Positions 1-5,428 of a stretch of 7,059 nt of DNA are shown piece by piece. Position 1 is the first letter of the stretch, and every line of letters begins with the position of its first letter. Under the pieces are notes generated by a model. The model was not told the origin of the DNA. It was given only the letters and a program-made list of their open reading frames with translations, and made no database searches. The stretch is from Actinomycetota bacterium (GTDB lineage: Bacteria; Actinomycetota; Acidimicrobiia; Acidimicrobiales; AC-14): positions 1 through 7,059 of the forward strand of contig JAIVIH010000277.1 of the NCBI GenBank assembly GCA_020200615.1, given 5' to 3'. Position numbers and translations under genes: made by a program.

Positions 1-1
1 G

Positions 2-316
2 CTCTACGACCAGCTCCTCGCCGTCTCCCCCACTCCCGTGGTCGCCCTCAACCGGGCCGTGGCCGTGGCCGAAGTCGAAGGCCCCGACACGGCCCTCGCC
101 CTTCTCGACACCCTCGATCTCGACCGCTATCACCTCTTCCACGCCACCCGAGGGGACTTCCTCGACCGCCTGGGCCGGCCCGTGGAGGCGGCAACCGCCC
201 TTGAGCGGGCGCTGGCCCTCACGTCCAACCGCGCCGAACGTCGCTTCCTCGAAGGGCGGCTCTCCCTGCTCAACGGGGATGCAACGGCAGACGGAGAGAC
301 ATCCCCGCGCAGCTGA
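2..316 (+). CDS. ECF sigma factor (ECF42-like), C-terminal part only
   Basis: The gene enters from the left edge already open (first full codon at 2) and ends at TGA 314-316, so only about 104 residues are visible. These match the C-terminal TPR-like extension (DUF6596-type) of ECF42 sigma factors: LYDQLLAVSPTPVVALNRAV, then a DLDRYHLFHATRGDFL segment, then a helix with ALERALAL and ERRFLEGRLSLL. In this family sigma regions 2 and 4 lie upstream and would be outside the window; the TPR-like tail is thought to control activity or promoter choice in place of an anti-sigma factor. Such genes often sit next to a YCII/DGPF-domain gene, which would also be off the left edge. The last 15 or so residues (after SLLNGD) look like an unconserved tail and overlap the opposing zinc-finger gene. 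The family assignment is from recognisable motifs; the target regulon is unknown. Confidence 0.85.
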   Translation, partial: LYDQLLAVSPTPVVALNRAVAVAEVEGPDTALALLDTLDLDRYHLFHATRGDFLDRLGRPVEAATALERALALTSNRAERRFLEGRLSLLNGDATADGETSPRS

Positions 317-362
317 CGCACATCACCGCCGTGGGGTGGGCAGCCAGACGCTCCACGGAGAT
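270..362 (-). pseudogene. Out-of-frame zinc-finger tail of the TraR/DksA-type gene
   Basis: In a different frame from the 323-649 piece, this stretch encodes ISVERLAAHPTAVMCVSCAG followed by ten more residues to TGA 272-270. It is the expected continuation of CERCGHP: the family pattern is CGxPI..ERL.A.P.A..C..C, so both the ERL motif and the second cysteine pair (CVSC) are present. One missing base in the short G run at 363-365 (C run on the coding strand) explains the split. The restored length is exactly in frame (380 + 1 bases = 127 codons). The stop lies inside the 3' end of the convergent sigma-factor gene, an overlap of 47 bp. Confidence 0.75.
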
Positions 363-649
363 GGGTGCCCACAGCGTTCGCACGTGCCGTAGGTGCCGGC
401 CCGCAGTCGCTCGGCCGCGTCATCAAGATCGGCCAACCGGCGGCGGGCGTGTTCCAGCAGGCTCACCAGACGGGCCCGCTCGAAACCCACGGTGGCGCCT
501 TCAGGATCGTGCTCGTCGTCGAGGTTGGCGCCGGCCGAAGCCTCGACGACGGCCTCGAGCTCGGCGGCCAGACCGGCCTCGGTGGCTGCCACCCGCTCCC
601 GCTCTGAAGCCAGCTGGGCGCCGGCGGGGGCGAGATCCGGGAAGACCAT
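323..649 (-). CDS. TraR/DksA-type C4 zinc-finger protein, frameshifted and missing half its zinc finger
   Basis: The 108-residue reading frame starts at ATG 649-647. It has a charged coiled-coil-like N-terminal half (ERERVAATEAGLAAELEAVV), a DDEHDPEGATVGFERAR segment and the signature GTYGTCERCG, all typical of short actinobacterial TraR/DksA-family proteins that act on RNA polymerase or as small regulators. After CERCG the frame runs into SPWSVWLPTPRR and stops, so the second CxxC pair of the C4 zinc finger is absent. The missing half lies in another frame immediately downstream (see the entry for 270-362). Adding one base near 362-365 restores an uninterrupted protein of about 126 residues. 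The start is not secure: a GGAGG at 651-655 is only one base from ATG 649, too close for a normal ribosome binding site. The gene is divergent from azlC and convergent with the sigma factor. It could be an assembly error or a real broken gene. Confidence 0.8.
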   Translation of the reverse strand: MVFPDLAPAGAQLASERERVAATEAGLAAELEAVVEASAGANLDDEHDPEGATVGFERARLVSLLEHARRRLADLDDAAERLRAGTYGTCERCGHPSPWSVWLPTPRR

Positions 650-665
650 GCCTCCATGATGAGCG

Positions 666-683
666 GTCCGGACTAATCCGGAC
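666..683. promoter_or_regulatory. Dyad in the divergent spacer, candidate operator
   Basis: GTCCGGA-CTAA-TCCGGAC is a perfect 7-bp inverted repeat with a 4-base AT-rich centre. It lies in the 67-bp spacer between the divergent zinc-finger gene (start 649) and azlC (start 717). TCCGGA is itself palindromic, so the site also reads as two copies of TCCGGA at a 10-bp period, about one helical turn. The position suits an operator acting on either promoter. No regulator is identified; function is inferred from symmetry and place only. Confidence 0.4.
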
Positions 684-716
684 GACGGACGGCCGGGGAG
701 CGACCATCATCCTGCG

Positions 717-1433
717 ATGCCGTTGATGTCTGAGGCACGCGCCGGGGCCGCTGCGGCTGCGCCCATGCTGCTGGGGATCGTCCCGTTCGGTCTGGTGGCG
801 GGGGCGGGACCCGTCTCCCACGGTCTCGGCGGATGGTCCGCCGTCGGGCTCTCGACGATCGTCTTCGCCGGCGCTTCCCAGCTGGCGGCGGCCGACGTCC
901 TCGCCCAAGGCGGATCCGCCGTGGTCGCCATCCTCACCGCCTGGACCATCAACCTGCGGATGGTGCTCTACTCGGCCTCACTGGCGCCCTACCTCAGCCA
1001 CGAGAGCACGCGCCGCCGCCTGGCTGCCGCCTACCTGCTGAACGACCAGGACTACGCCCTCTCTGTCGCCCGGTGGTCCGGAGGCGGCGATCCCAAAGGC
1101 CGGCTGCCGTTCTACCTCGGTGCCGGGGTCCTGATCTGGGTCTCCTGGCAGCTGGCGACCGTCGCCGGCGTCCTGGTCGGGGGGGCGGTCCCCGACGACG
1201 TACCCCTTGACTTCGCCGTGCCCCTGGTGTTCCTCGTGCTTCTGATCCCGGTGCTGACCACGCCCCCAGCCGTGGTGGCTGCAATCACAGGGGGCGCAGC
1301 CGCCGTCGTCGCCGGCGAACTGGGGGCGGGGACGCTGTCCGTCATCGTGGGCGCGGTGCTGGGGATCATCGCCGGGGCGGTAGTGGACGCTCGCCGCGGT
1401 CGGGACCAATTGCCCGAGCGGGCAGGCCCGTGA
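717..1433 (+). CDS. azlC: AzlC-family branched-chain amino-acid exporter, large subunit
   Basis: This is a 238-residue integral membrane protein of the AzlC family, whose members together with AzlD export branched-chain amino acids and analogues (BrnFE type). Hydrophobic segments lie at about residues 11-33 (LLGIVPFGLVAG), 41-60 (holding the family motif FAGASQ at 50-55), 67-93 (ending in the conserved INLRMVLYSASLAPYL), and several more between about 135 and 230. A polar NDQDYAL segment corresponds to the family's conserved acidic loop. Length is normal for AzlC. The ATG at 717 is the first start after an in-frame stop at 660-662; ATG 726 is an alternative. Neither has a good ribosome binding site: GGGGAG at 695-700 is 16 bases or more away. 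The 3' end overlaps azlD by 4 bp, so the two are probably translationally coupled. Substrate in this organism is inferred from the family. Confidence 0.92.
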   Translation: MPLMSEARAGAAAAAPMLLGIVPFGLVAGAGPVSHGLGGWSAVGLSTIVFAGASQLAAADVLAQGGSAVVAILTAWTINLRMVLYSASLAPYLSHESTRRRLAAAYLLNDQDYALSVARWSGGGDPKGRLPFYLGAGVLIWVSWQLATVAGVLVGGAVPDDVPLDFAVPLVFLVLLIPVLTTPPAVVAAITGGAAAVVAGELGAGTLSVIVGAVLGIIAGAVVDARRGRDQLPERAGP

Positions 1434-1741
1434 GCCGCATCTGGTCGGTCATCCTGATCTCGGGAGCCGGGACCTACGCCATGCGGGCGTCCTTCCTGGC
1501 CGCCGCCCACAGATTGGAGCGAGTGCCGCCCGCCGTGGCTCGACTCCTCCGCCAGATCCCGCCGGCCGCCCTCGCCGCCATCGTGCTGCCGGCGGTGGTG
1601 CGGCCCGAGGGTGACCTCGACCTCACCCACCCCCGGCTGCTCGCCGCCGTCCTGGCCGGAATCGTGGCCTGGCGGACGCAGAACGTGGGCCTGACCCTCG
1701 TCGCCGGTGTGGGGATCCTGGTGCTCCTCCAGTCCGTCTGA
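1430..1741 (+). CDS. azlD: AzlD-family branched-chain amino-acid exporter, small subunit
   Basis: This 103-residue hydrophobic protein is the small partner of AzlC. It opens with a membrane segment (IWSVILISGAGTYAMRASFL), where the GTYAMRASFL stretch matches the conserved AzlD N-terminus (G..T...R..F). The amphipathic LERVPPAVARLLRQIPPAAL follows, with the family-typical 'IPPAALAAIVLP', then two more membrane segments (LLAAVLAGIVAW and VGLTLVAGVGILVLL). The start is GTG 1430, giving a GTGA overlap with the azlC stop; this coupling favours equal production of the two subunits. There is no separate ribosome binding site, as expected for a coupled start. Length is normal for the family (about 100-110 residues). 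Confidence 0.9.
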   Translation: MSRIWSVILISGAGTYAMRASFLAAAHRLERVPPAVARLLRQIPPAALAAIVLPAVVRPEGDLDLTHPRLLAAVLAGIVAWRTQNVGLTLVAGVGILVLLQSV

Positions 1742-1743
1742 CC

Positions 1744-1759
1744 GCCGACGACGGTCGGC
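1744..1759 (+). other. Hairpin just after azlD stop
   Basis: GCCGAC-GACG-GTCGGC forms a perfect 6-bp GC-rich stem with a 4-base loop, beginning 3 bases after the azlD stop. There is no T run after it, so it is not a standard intrinsic terminator. It could protect the azlCD mRNA 3' end or pause polymerase ahead of the next gene's promoter. Confidence 0.35.
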
Positions 1760-1760
1760 T

Positions 1761-1779
1761 CCAGGGCCGGCCTCCCTGG
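1761..1779. promoter_or_regulatory. Dyad overlapping the purine permease promoter, candidate operator
   Basis: CCAGGG-N7-CCCTGG is a perfect 6-bp inverted repeat that ends one base before the -10 box at 1781. It therefore fills the -35 to -10 spacer, a place where a bound repressor would block RNA polymerase. It could also be a chance GC-rich dyad; no regulator is assigned. Confidence 0.4.
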
Positions 1780-1780
1780 G

Positions 1781-1786
1781 TAGCCT
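1781..1786 (+). promoter_or_regulatory. -10 box (TAGCCT) of a leaderless promoter
   Basis: TAGCCT fits the actinobacterial -10 pattern TAnnnT. Its last base is followed by exactly seven bases and then GTG 1794, so the transcript would begin at or next to the start codon. Leaderless mRNAs of this form are common in actinobacteria, and this explains why the gene lacks a ribosome binding site. I see no convincing -35 box. Confidence 0.55.
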
Positions 1787-1793
1787 GACCATC

Positions 1794-3233
1794 GTGGAGC
1801 GTCTCGACCGCTGGTTCGAGGTGAGCGCACGCGGTTCGACCGTGAGGCAGGAGCTCCGGGGCGGGCTGACCACCTTCTTCACGATGGCCTACATCGTGGT
1901 CCTCAACCCCATCATCCTGGGAGGGGCGGCTGACGTCGCCGGGCGACGCCTCGACATCGACGAGCTCGCCACCGCCACTGCGCTGGTGGCCACGGTGATG
2001 ACCCTGGCCATGGGCGTGGTCGGCCGTTACCCCATCGCCATCGCCGCCGGCCTGGGGCTCAACGGCGTGGTGGCCTTCCAGCTGGCCGGCCAGATGTCGT
2101 GGCCGGCGGCCATGGGCATCGTCGTCATCGAAGGCCTGGTCATCACCGCTCTGGTGCTTCTCGGATTTCGGGAGAAGGTCTTCGACGCCGTCCCCCTCGC
2201 CCTCAAGCAGGCCATCAGCGTCGGCATCGGCCTCTTCATCGCCTTCATCGGGTTCGTGGACGCCGGCTTCGTGCGGCGCAACCCCGACGCCGCCAACACG
2301 CCCGTCCCCGTGAACCTGGGCGTGGGAGGACGTCTCCTGGGCTGGCCGACGGTGGTGTTCGCCGTGGGCCTCATCCTGACCGCGGTCCTGATCGCACGGC
2401 GGGTCCGCGGCGCCATCCTCATCAGCATCGTCGTCACCACCGCCTTCGCCATCGCCCTGAACGCCATCGTGGACGTGTCCGCCCAGATCGGCTCGGGTGG
2501 CACCTACAACCCCCGGGGCTGGGGGCTCAATGTCCCCGCCCTGCCCGACCGGTTGGTGGCCAGCCCCGACTTCGGCCTGCTGGGGCACTTCAGCCTGGGC
2601 GGTTCGGCGGCGGCGGTGGGGGTGCTCAGCACTGACGTCCTTCTGGTGTTCACCCTCATGCTGGCCGACTTCTTCGACACCATGGGGACGGTGGTGGGGA
2701 TCGGGCGCGAGGCCGACCTTCTCGACCGCGAGGGGCGCCTCCCGGGAATCAGGCGGGTCCTTCTCGTCGATTCCCTGGCCGCCGTCGGAGGTGGAGCGGC
2801 GTCGGCCTCCTCCAACACCTCCTACATCGAGTCCGCCGCCGGAGTGGGTGACGGGGCCCGGACCGGCCTGGCCAACATGGTCACCGGGGGGATGTTCCTG
2901 CTCGCCCTGTTCCTGACGCCCCTGGTCCGGGTGGTGCCCTACGAGGCCGCTTCCCCCGCCCTGGTCGTGGTCGGGTTCCTGCTCATGACGCAGGTGCGGG
3001 ACATCCCCTGGGACGACATCGACGTCGCCCTTCCCGCCTTCCTCACGATCATCCTCATGCCGTTCACGTTCTCGATCACCAACGGGATCGGCGCCGGCTT
3101 CATCTCCCTGGTCGCCATCAAGGCCTTCCGGGGCAAGGCCCGGGAGGTGCACTGGCTCCTGTGGGTGGTGGCCGGGCTGTTCATCGTCTACTTCGCCATC
3201 GAACCCGTGGAACGCCTGCTGGGGGTGTCCTGA
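1794..3233 (+). CDS. NCS2-family purine permease, AzgA/PbuG type (adenine/guanine/hypoxanthine)
   Basis: This 479-residue polytopic membrane transporter belongs to the AzgA/PbuG (COG2252) branch of the NCS2 nucleobase-cation symporters, which take up adenine, guanine or hypoxanthine using the proton gradient. Visible signatures are the N-terminal STVRQELRGGLTTFFTMAYI ending in VVLNP (to residue 39), AAGLGLNGVVAF, LKQAISVGIGLFIAFIG, DFFDTMGT (residues 292-299) and SSNTSYIESAAGVGDGARTG (about 339-358), the last two being the substrate- and cation-binding region. More membrane spans follow to the end, totalling roughly 12-14. I chose GTG 1794 because the product then begins ERLDRWFEV, as relatives do, and because of the -10 box seven bases upstream; an in-frame ATG at 1707 lies inside azlD and is unlikely. 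Which purine is carried cannot be read from the sequence. Confidence 0.92.
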   Translation: MERLDRWFEVSARGSTVRQELRGGLTTFFTMAYIVVLNPIILGGAADVAGRRLDIDELATATALVATVMTLAMGVVGRYPIAIAAGLGLNGVVAFQLAGQMSWPAAMGIVVIEGLVITALVLLGFREKVFDAVPLALKQAISVGIGLFIAFIGFVDAGFVRRNPDAANTPVPVNLGVGGRLLGWPTVVFAVGLILTAVLIARRVRGAILISIVVTTAFAIALNAIVDVSAQIGSGGTYNPRGWGLNVPALPDRLVASPDFGLLGHFSLGGSAAAVGVLSTDVLLVFTLMLADFFDTMGTVVGIGREADLLDREGRLPGIRRVLLVDSLAAVGGGAASASSNTSYIESAAGVGDGARTGLANMVTGGMFLLALFLTPLVRVVPYEAASPALVVVGFLLMTQVRDIPWDDIDVALPAFLTIILMPFTFSITNGIGAGFISLVAIKAFRGKAREVHWLLWVVAGLFIVYFAIEPVERLLGVS

Positions 3234-3236
3234 GGC

Positions 3237-3255
3237 GGGCTTTGTCCCACAGCCC
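3237..3255 (+). other. Weak hairpin between permease and transaldolase
   Basis: GGGCT and AGCCC, 9 bases apart, can pair, with two further pairs across one mismatch. It begins 3 bases after the permease stop and has no T run, so it is at best a weak terminator or an mRNA end structure. The rest of the 70-bp gap holds a TTGAAT (3268-3273) that might serve as a -10 box for transaldolase, but no -35 at a good distance. Confidence 0.25.
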
Positions 3256-3292
3256 ACGACAGCCTGGTTGAATGCAGGTTGGCGACGAACTC

Positions 3293-3297
3293 GGAGG
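3293..3297 (+). promoter_or_regulatory. Ribosome binding site of transaldolase
   Basis: GGAGG six bases before ATG 3304 is near-ideal and settles the start: an upstream in-frame start at 3268 would leave the site inside the coding region. Confidence 0.8.
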
Positions 3298-3303
3298 TTG
3301 CTC

Positions 3304-4401
3304 ATGACCAAGCTCCACCAGCTCCACGCCGAGGTCGGCCAGAGTCCCTGGATCGACAACCTGCGCCGCGCTGCTCTCCAGTCGGGTGAGCTGCAGCAGC
3401 TCGTGGATCAGGGGATCCGGGGGGTCACGTCCAACCCCACGATCTTTCAGAAGTCTGTATCCGGCGGCTCGCTGTACGACGAGCAGTTCGCCGACCTCCT
3501 GCGGGACCGGACGGTGCAAGAGGCCTACTGGGAGCTGGCCGTCACCGATGTGCAGGACGCCCTGGCCGTGCTGCGCCCGATGTACGACTCCAGCGTCGGG
3601 GGGGACGGGTTCGTGTCCATCGAGGTCGCGGCCGCTCTGGCCCACGACACCGAGAACACCGTCCAAGCGGCGCGATACCTGCACGAGCGTATCGACCAGC
3701 CGAACCTCCTGGTGAAGATCCCGGGGACGGCCGAAGGGGTGCCCGCCATCCGGCAGATGATCGCCGAGGGTCGGAGCATCAACGTCACCCTCATTTTCAG
3801 CCTGGACCGCTACGACGAGGTCATCGAGGCCTACCTCTCGGGGCTGGAGGCCTACCCCGGAGACCTCGCCCTGGTCCACAGCGTGGCCTCGTTCTTCGTC
3901 AGCCGGGTGGATACCGAAGTCGACCTGCGGCTGTCCTCCATCGAGGCCGAGGAGGCCGCGGCCCTGCGGGGGAAAGCGGCCGTGGCCCAGGCCAAGCTCG
4001 CCTACCAGCTGTTCCGCGAGCGCTTCTCGGGACCGCGGTGGGACCGCTTGGCAGCCCGCGGGGCGACCCTCCAGCGACCACTGTGGGCGTCGACGTCGAC
4101 CAAGAACCCGGAATACCCCGACCTCCTGTACGTGGAGTCGCTGATGGGGCCGGACACGGTCAACACCCTGCCCGAGCCCACCATCGCCGCTCTCGTCGAC
4201 CACGGTGAGGTGGCCTGCACCGTCGACCAGGGCGTTGACGTGGCCCGATCGACCCTGGCCGCCATCGAAGGTCTCGGGATCGACATGGGCGAGGTGTCCA
4301 CCACCCTCGAGGCCGAGGGCGTAGCCAGCTTCAAGGCCTCGTTCGACGACCTGGTGGCAGCCCTCGAGGAAAAGGCCTCCGCCCTTCGGGGCGCGGCCTG
4401 A
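3304..4401 (+). CDS. tal: Transaldolase
   Basis: This 365-residue cytoplasmic enzyme moves a dihydroxyacetone unit between sugar phosphates in the non-oxidative pentose-phosphate pathway (sedoheptulose 7-phosphate + glyceraldehyde 3-phosphate to erythrose 4-phosphate + fructose 6-phosphate). It is the long bacterial/actinobacterial TalB-like type by length. Motifs in order: LVDQGIRGVTSNPTIFQKSV (catalytic Asp35 in the first part), VSIEVAAALAHDTENT, NLLVKIPGT with the Schiff-base lysine at 138, SINVTLIFSLDRY, and PLWASTSTKNPEYPDLLYVE near the C-terminal third. All catalytic features are present, so it should be active. In many actinobacteria tal lies in a tkt-tal-zwf-opcA operon; here it lies apart, between a purine permease and a nicotinamidase. 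It has its own ribosome binding site and probably shares a transcript with the next gene 20 bp downstream. Confidence 0.95.
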   Translation: MTKLHQLHAEVGQSPWIDNLRRAALQSGELQQLVDQGIRGVTSNPTIFQKSVSGGSLYDEQFADLLRDRTVQEAYWELAVTDVQDALAVLRPMYDSSVGGDGFVSIEVAAALAHDTENTVQAARYLHERIDQPNLLVKIPGTAEGVPAIRQMIAEGRSINVTLIFSLDRYDEVIEAYLSGLEAYPGDLALVHSVASFFVSRVDTEVDLRLSSIEAEEAAALRGKAAVAQAKLAYQLFRERFSGPRWDRLAARGATLQRPLWASTSTKNPEYPDLLYVESLMGPDTVNTLPEPTIAALVDHGEVACTVDQGVDVARSTLAAIEGLGIDMGEVSTTLEAEGVASFKASFDDLVAALEEKASALRGAA

Positions 4402-4421
4402 CCGGGCTACGACCCGGCCCT

Positions 4422-5015
4422 GTGCCCATCCGTTACGACGACCGGACCGCGCTCCTGGTCGTGGACGTCCAGAACGATTTCGCCGATCCCACCGGGAGCC
4501 TCTACGTCGCGGGGGGCGAGGACGTCGTGGGGAGGGTCAACGCCGAGATCGTGCGGGCCCGGGAGGCTGGGGCGCTGGTCGTGTTCACCCAGGACTGGCA
4601 CCCGCCGTCGACGCCCCACTTCCAGAAGGACGGCGGGGTCTGGCCCGTCCACTGCGTCGCCGGTACCTGGGGCGCCGAGTTCCACCCCGATCTGACGCTG
4701 GAGGTCGGCGCCGAGGTGGTGCGCAAGGGCGTCGGCGGGGAGGACGGCTACTCGGGCTTCACCGTCCGCCAGCCGACCACCGACGTCGAGCAGGACACCG
4801 GCCTGGAGGACCTCCTCCGGAACCAGGGCGTCGAGCGGGTGGTCATCGCCGGCCTGGCGACGGACTACTGCGTCAAGGAGACCGCCCTGGACGGGATCAA
4901 CCGCGGGTTCTCGACGACGGTCATCACCGACGCCATCCGGGCAGTCGATCTTCAGCCGGGGGACGGAGATCGGGCCCTGGACGAACTGAGGGGGGTCGGA
5001 ACCGACCTGGTCTGA
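4422..5015 (+). CDS. pncA: Nicotinamidase (isochorismatase-fold)
   Basis: This 197-residue cytoplasmic enzyme hydrolyses nicotinamide to nicotinate and ammonia, feeding NAD salvage through the Preiss-Handler route. The catalytic triad is visible: Asp15 (LLVVDVQNDF), Lys102 (VVRKGVG) and Cys150 (LATDYCVKETALD). Metal ligands Asp58, His60 and His66 lie in FTQDWHPPSTPHF, and His77 in WPVHCV matches the fourth ligand known in the mycobacterial enzyme. GLATDYCVKETALD is diagnostic of PncA against other cysteine hydrolases of this fold. The start is GTG 4422, the only sensible start; there is no good ribosome binding site, so translation may couple to tal 20 bp upstream or begin from a leaderless transcript. 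The stop abuts the convergent WhiB gene. In mycobacteria this family also activates pyrazinamide; whether that applies here is untested. Confidence 0.93.
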   Translation: MPIRYDDRTALLVVDVQNDFADPTGSLYVAGGEDVVGRVNAEIVRAREAGALVVFTQDWHPPSTPHFQKDGGVWPVHCVAGTWGAEFHPDLTLEVGAEVVRKGVGGEDGYSGFTVRQPTTDVEQDTGLEDLLRNQGVERVVIAGLATDYCVKETALDGINRGFSTTVITDAIRAVDLQPGDGDRALDELRGVGTDLV

Positions 5016-5318
5016 TCAGGAAGCCTGGCGGCGGCGCTCGGCCAGCCGGCGACGCCGTATCGACCGCCGTTCGGCGGCGTTGGTGCCACCCCAGATGCCG
5101 AAGGGCTGGTTGGTGGCGATGGCGAACTCCAGGCAGGCGACCCGTACGGGGCACGCCTGGCACACGGCCTTGGCCTCGGCGGCCTGCTCTACGGCCTGTT
5201 CCTCCAGCTCGCCGGCAGGAAAGAAGAGGTCGCCGGGCAGGGCCCGGCACGCGGCCCGAACCCGCCAGCCGTCCTGCTGACGCGTCATCGGATTGGGGGA
5301 GGGTTGCGCGAAAGACAT
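5016..5318 (-). CDS. WhiB-like iron-sulfur transcription regulator (first of a pair)
   Basis: This is a 100-residue Wbl protein, a family of small actinobacterial 4Fe-4S proteins that usually bind the primary sigma factor and respond to redox or nitric oxide. The four cluster cysteines are Cys24, Cys53, Cys56 and Cys62 (CxxC and CxxxxxC spacing in CQACPVRVAC). The GIWGG turn is at 74-78 and a strongly basic C-terminal tail (RRSIRRRRLAERRR) suits DNA contact. I prefer ATG 5318: the product then begins MSFA, matching MAFT in the neighbouring paralogue; ATG 5288 would give a 90-residue version. A GGAG 13 bases upstream is too far to be convincing. Its stop codon touches the nicotinamidase stop (TGATCA at 5013-5018). 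Which WhiB subclass (WhiB1/2/4-like or other) is not clear. Confidence 0.92.
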   Translation of the reverse strand: MSFAQPSPNPMTRQQDGWRVRAACRALPGDLFFPAGELEEQAVEQAAEAKAVCQACPVRVACLEFAIATNQPFGIWGGTNAAERRSIRRRRLAERRRQAS

Positions 5319-5327
5319 TGTGGTCAG

Positions 5328-5374
5328 GTGACTCCAGCCTCGACGCGGGCCTACCCAGGACTAGCGGGAGTCAC
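5328..5374. promoter_or_regulatory. Inverted repeat upstream of the first WhiB-like gene
   Basis: GTGACTCC (5328-5335) and GGAGTCAC (5367-5374) are perfect 8-bp inverted copies, 31 bases apart, starting 10 bases before ATG 5318. Arms this far apart could be two half-sites flanking the promoter. I find no TAnnnT -10 box between them, so the link to transcription is only positional. Confidence 0.35.
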
Positions 5375-5382
5375 ACACCACT

Positions 5383-5415
5383 CGAGCGCGATTTGCCAGG
5401 GGACCTTCGCGCTCG
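5383..5415 (-). other. Stem-loop after the second WhiB-like gene, possible terminator
   Basis: CGAGCGCGA and TCGCGCTCG form a perfect 9-bp stem with a 15-base loop, 13 bases past the stop of the gene at 5429-5692 on the minus strand. There is no following U run, so termination would be Rho-dependent or the stem may simply define the mRNA 3' end. It separates the two WhiB-like genes, hinting that they are transcribed as separate units. Confidence 0.4.
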
Positions 5416-5428
5416 CACCCAGCGCTTA

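Noticed and set aside
1742..1793. Possible purine riboswitch before the permease
   Set aside because: The spacer is 52 bp, has no conserved purine-riboswitch junction, and the -10 box lies only seven bases before the start codon, leaving no leader RNA.
1623..3359. A 578-codon open frame on the minus strand across the purine permease
   Set aside because: Its product is a low-complexity mix of G, D, H, E and Q with no domain, as expected antisense to a GC-rich membrane protein gene; the + strand gene has clear family motifs.
3181..4203. A 340-codon open frame on the minus strand across transaldolase
   Set aside because: It is a shadow of the clearly conserved transaldolase gene; composition is atypical and there is no ribosome binding site or motif.
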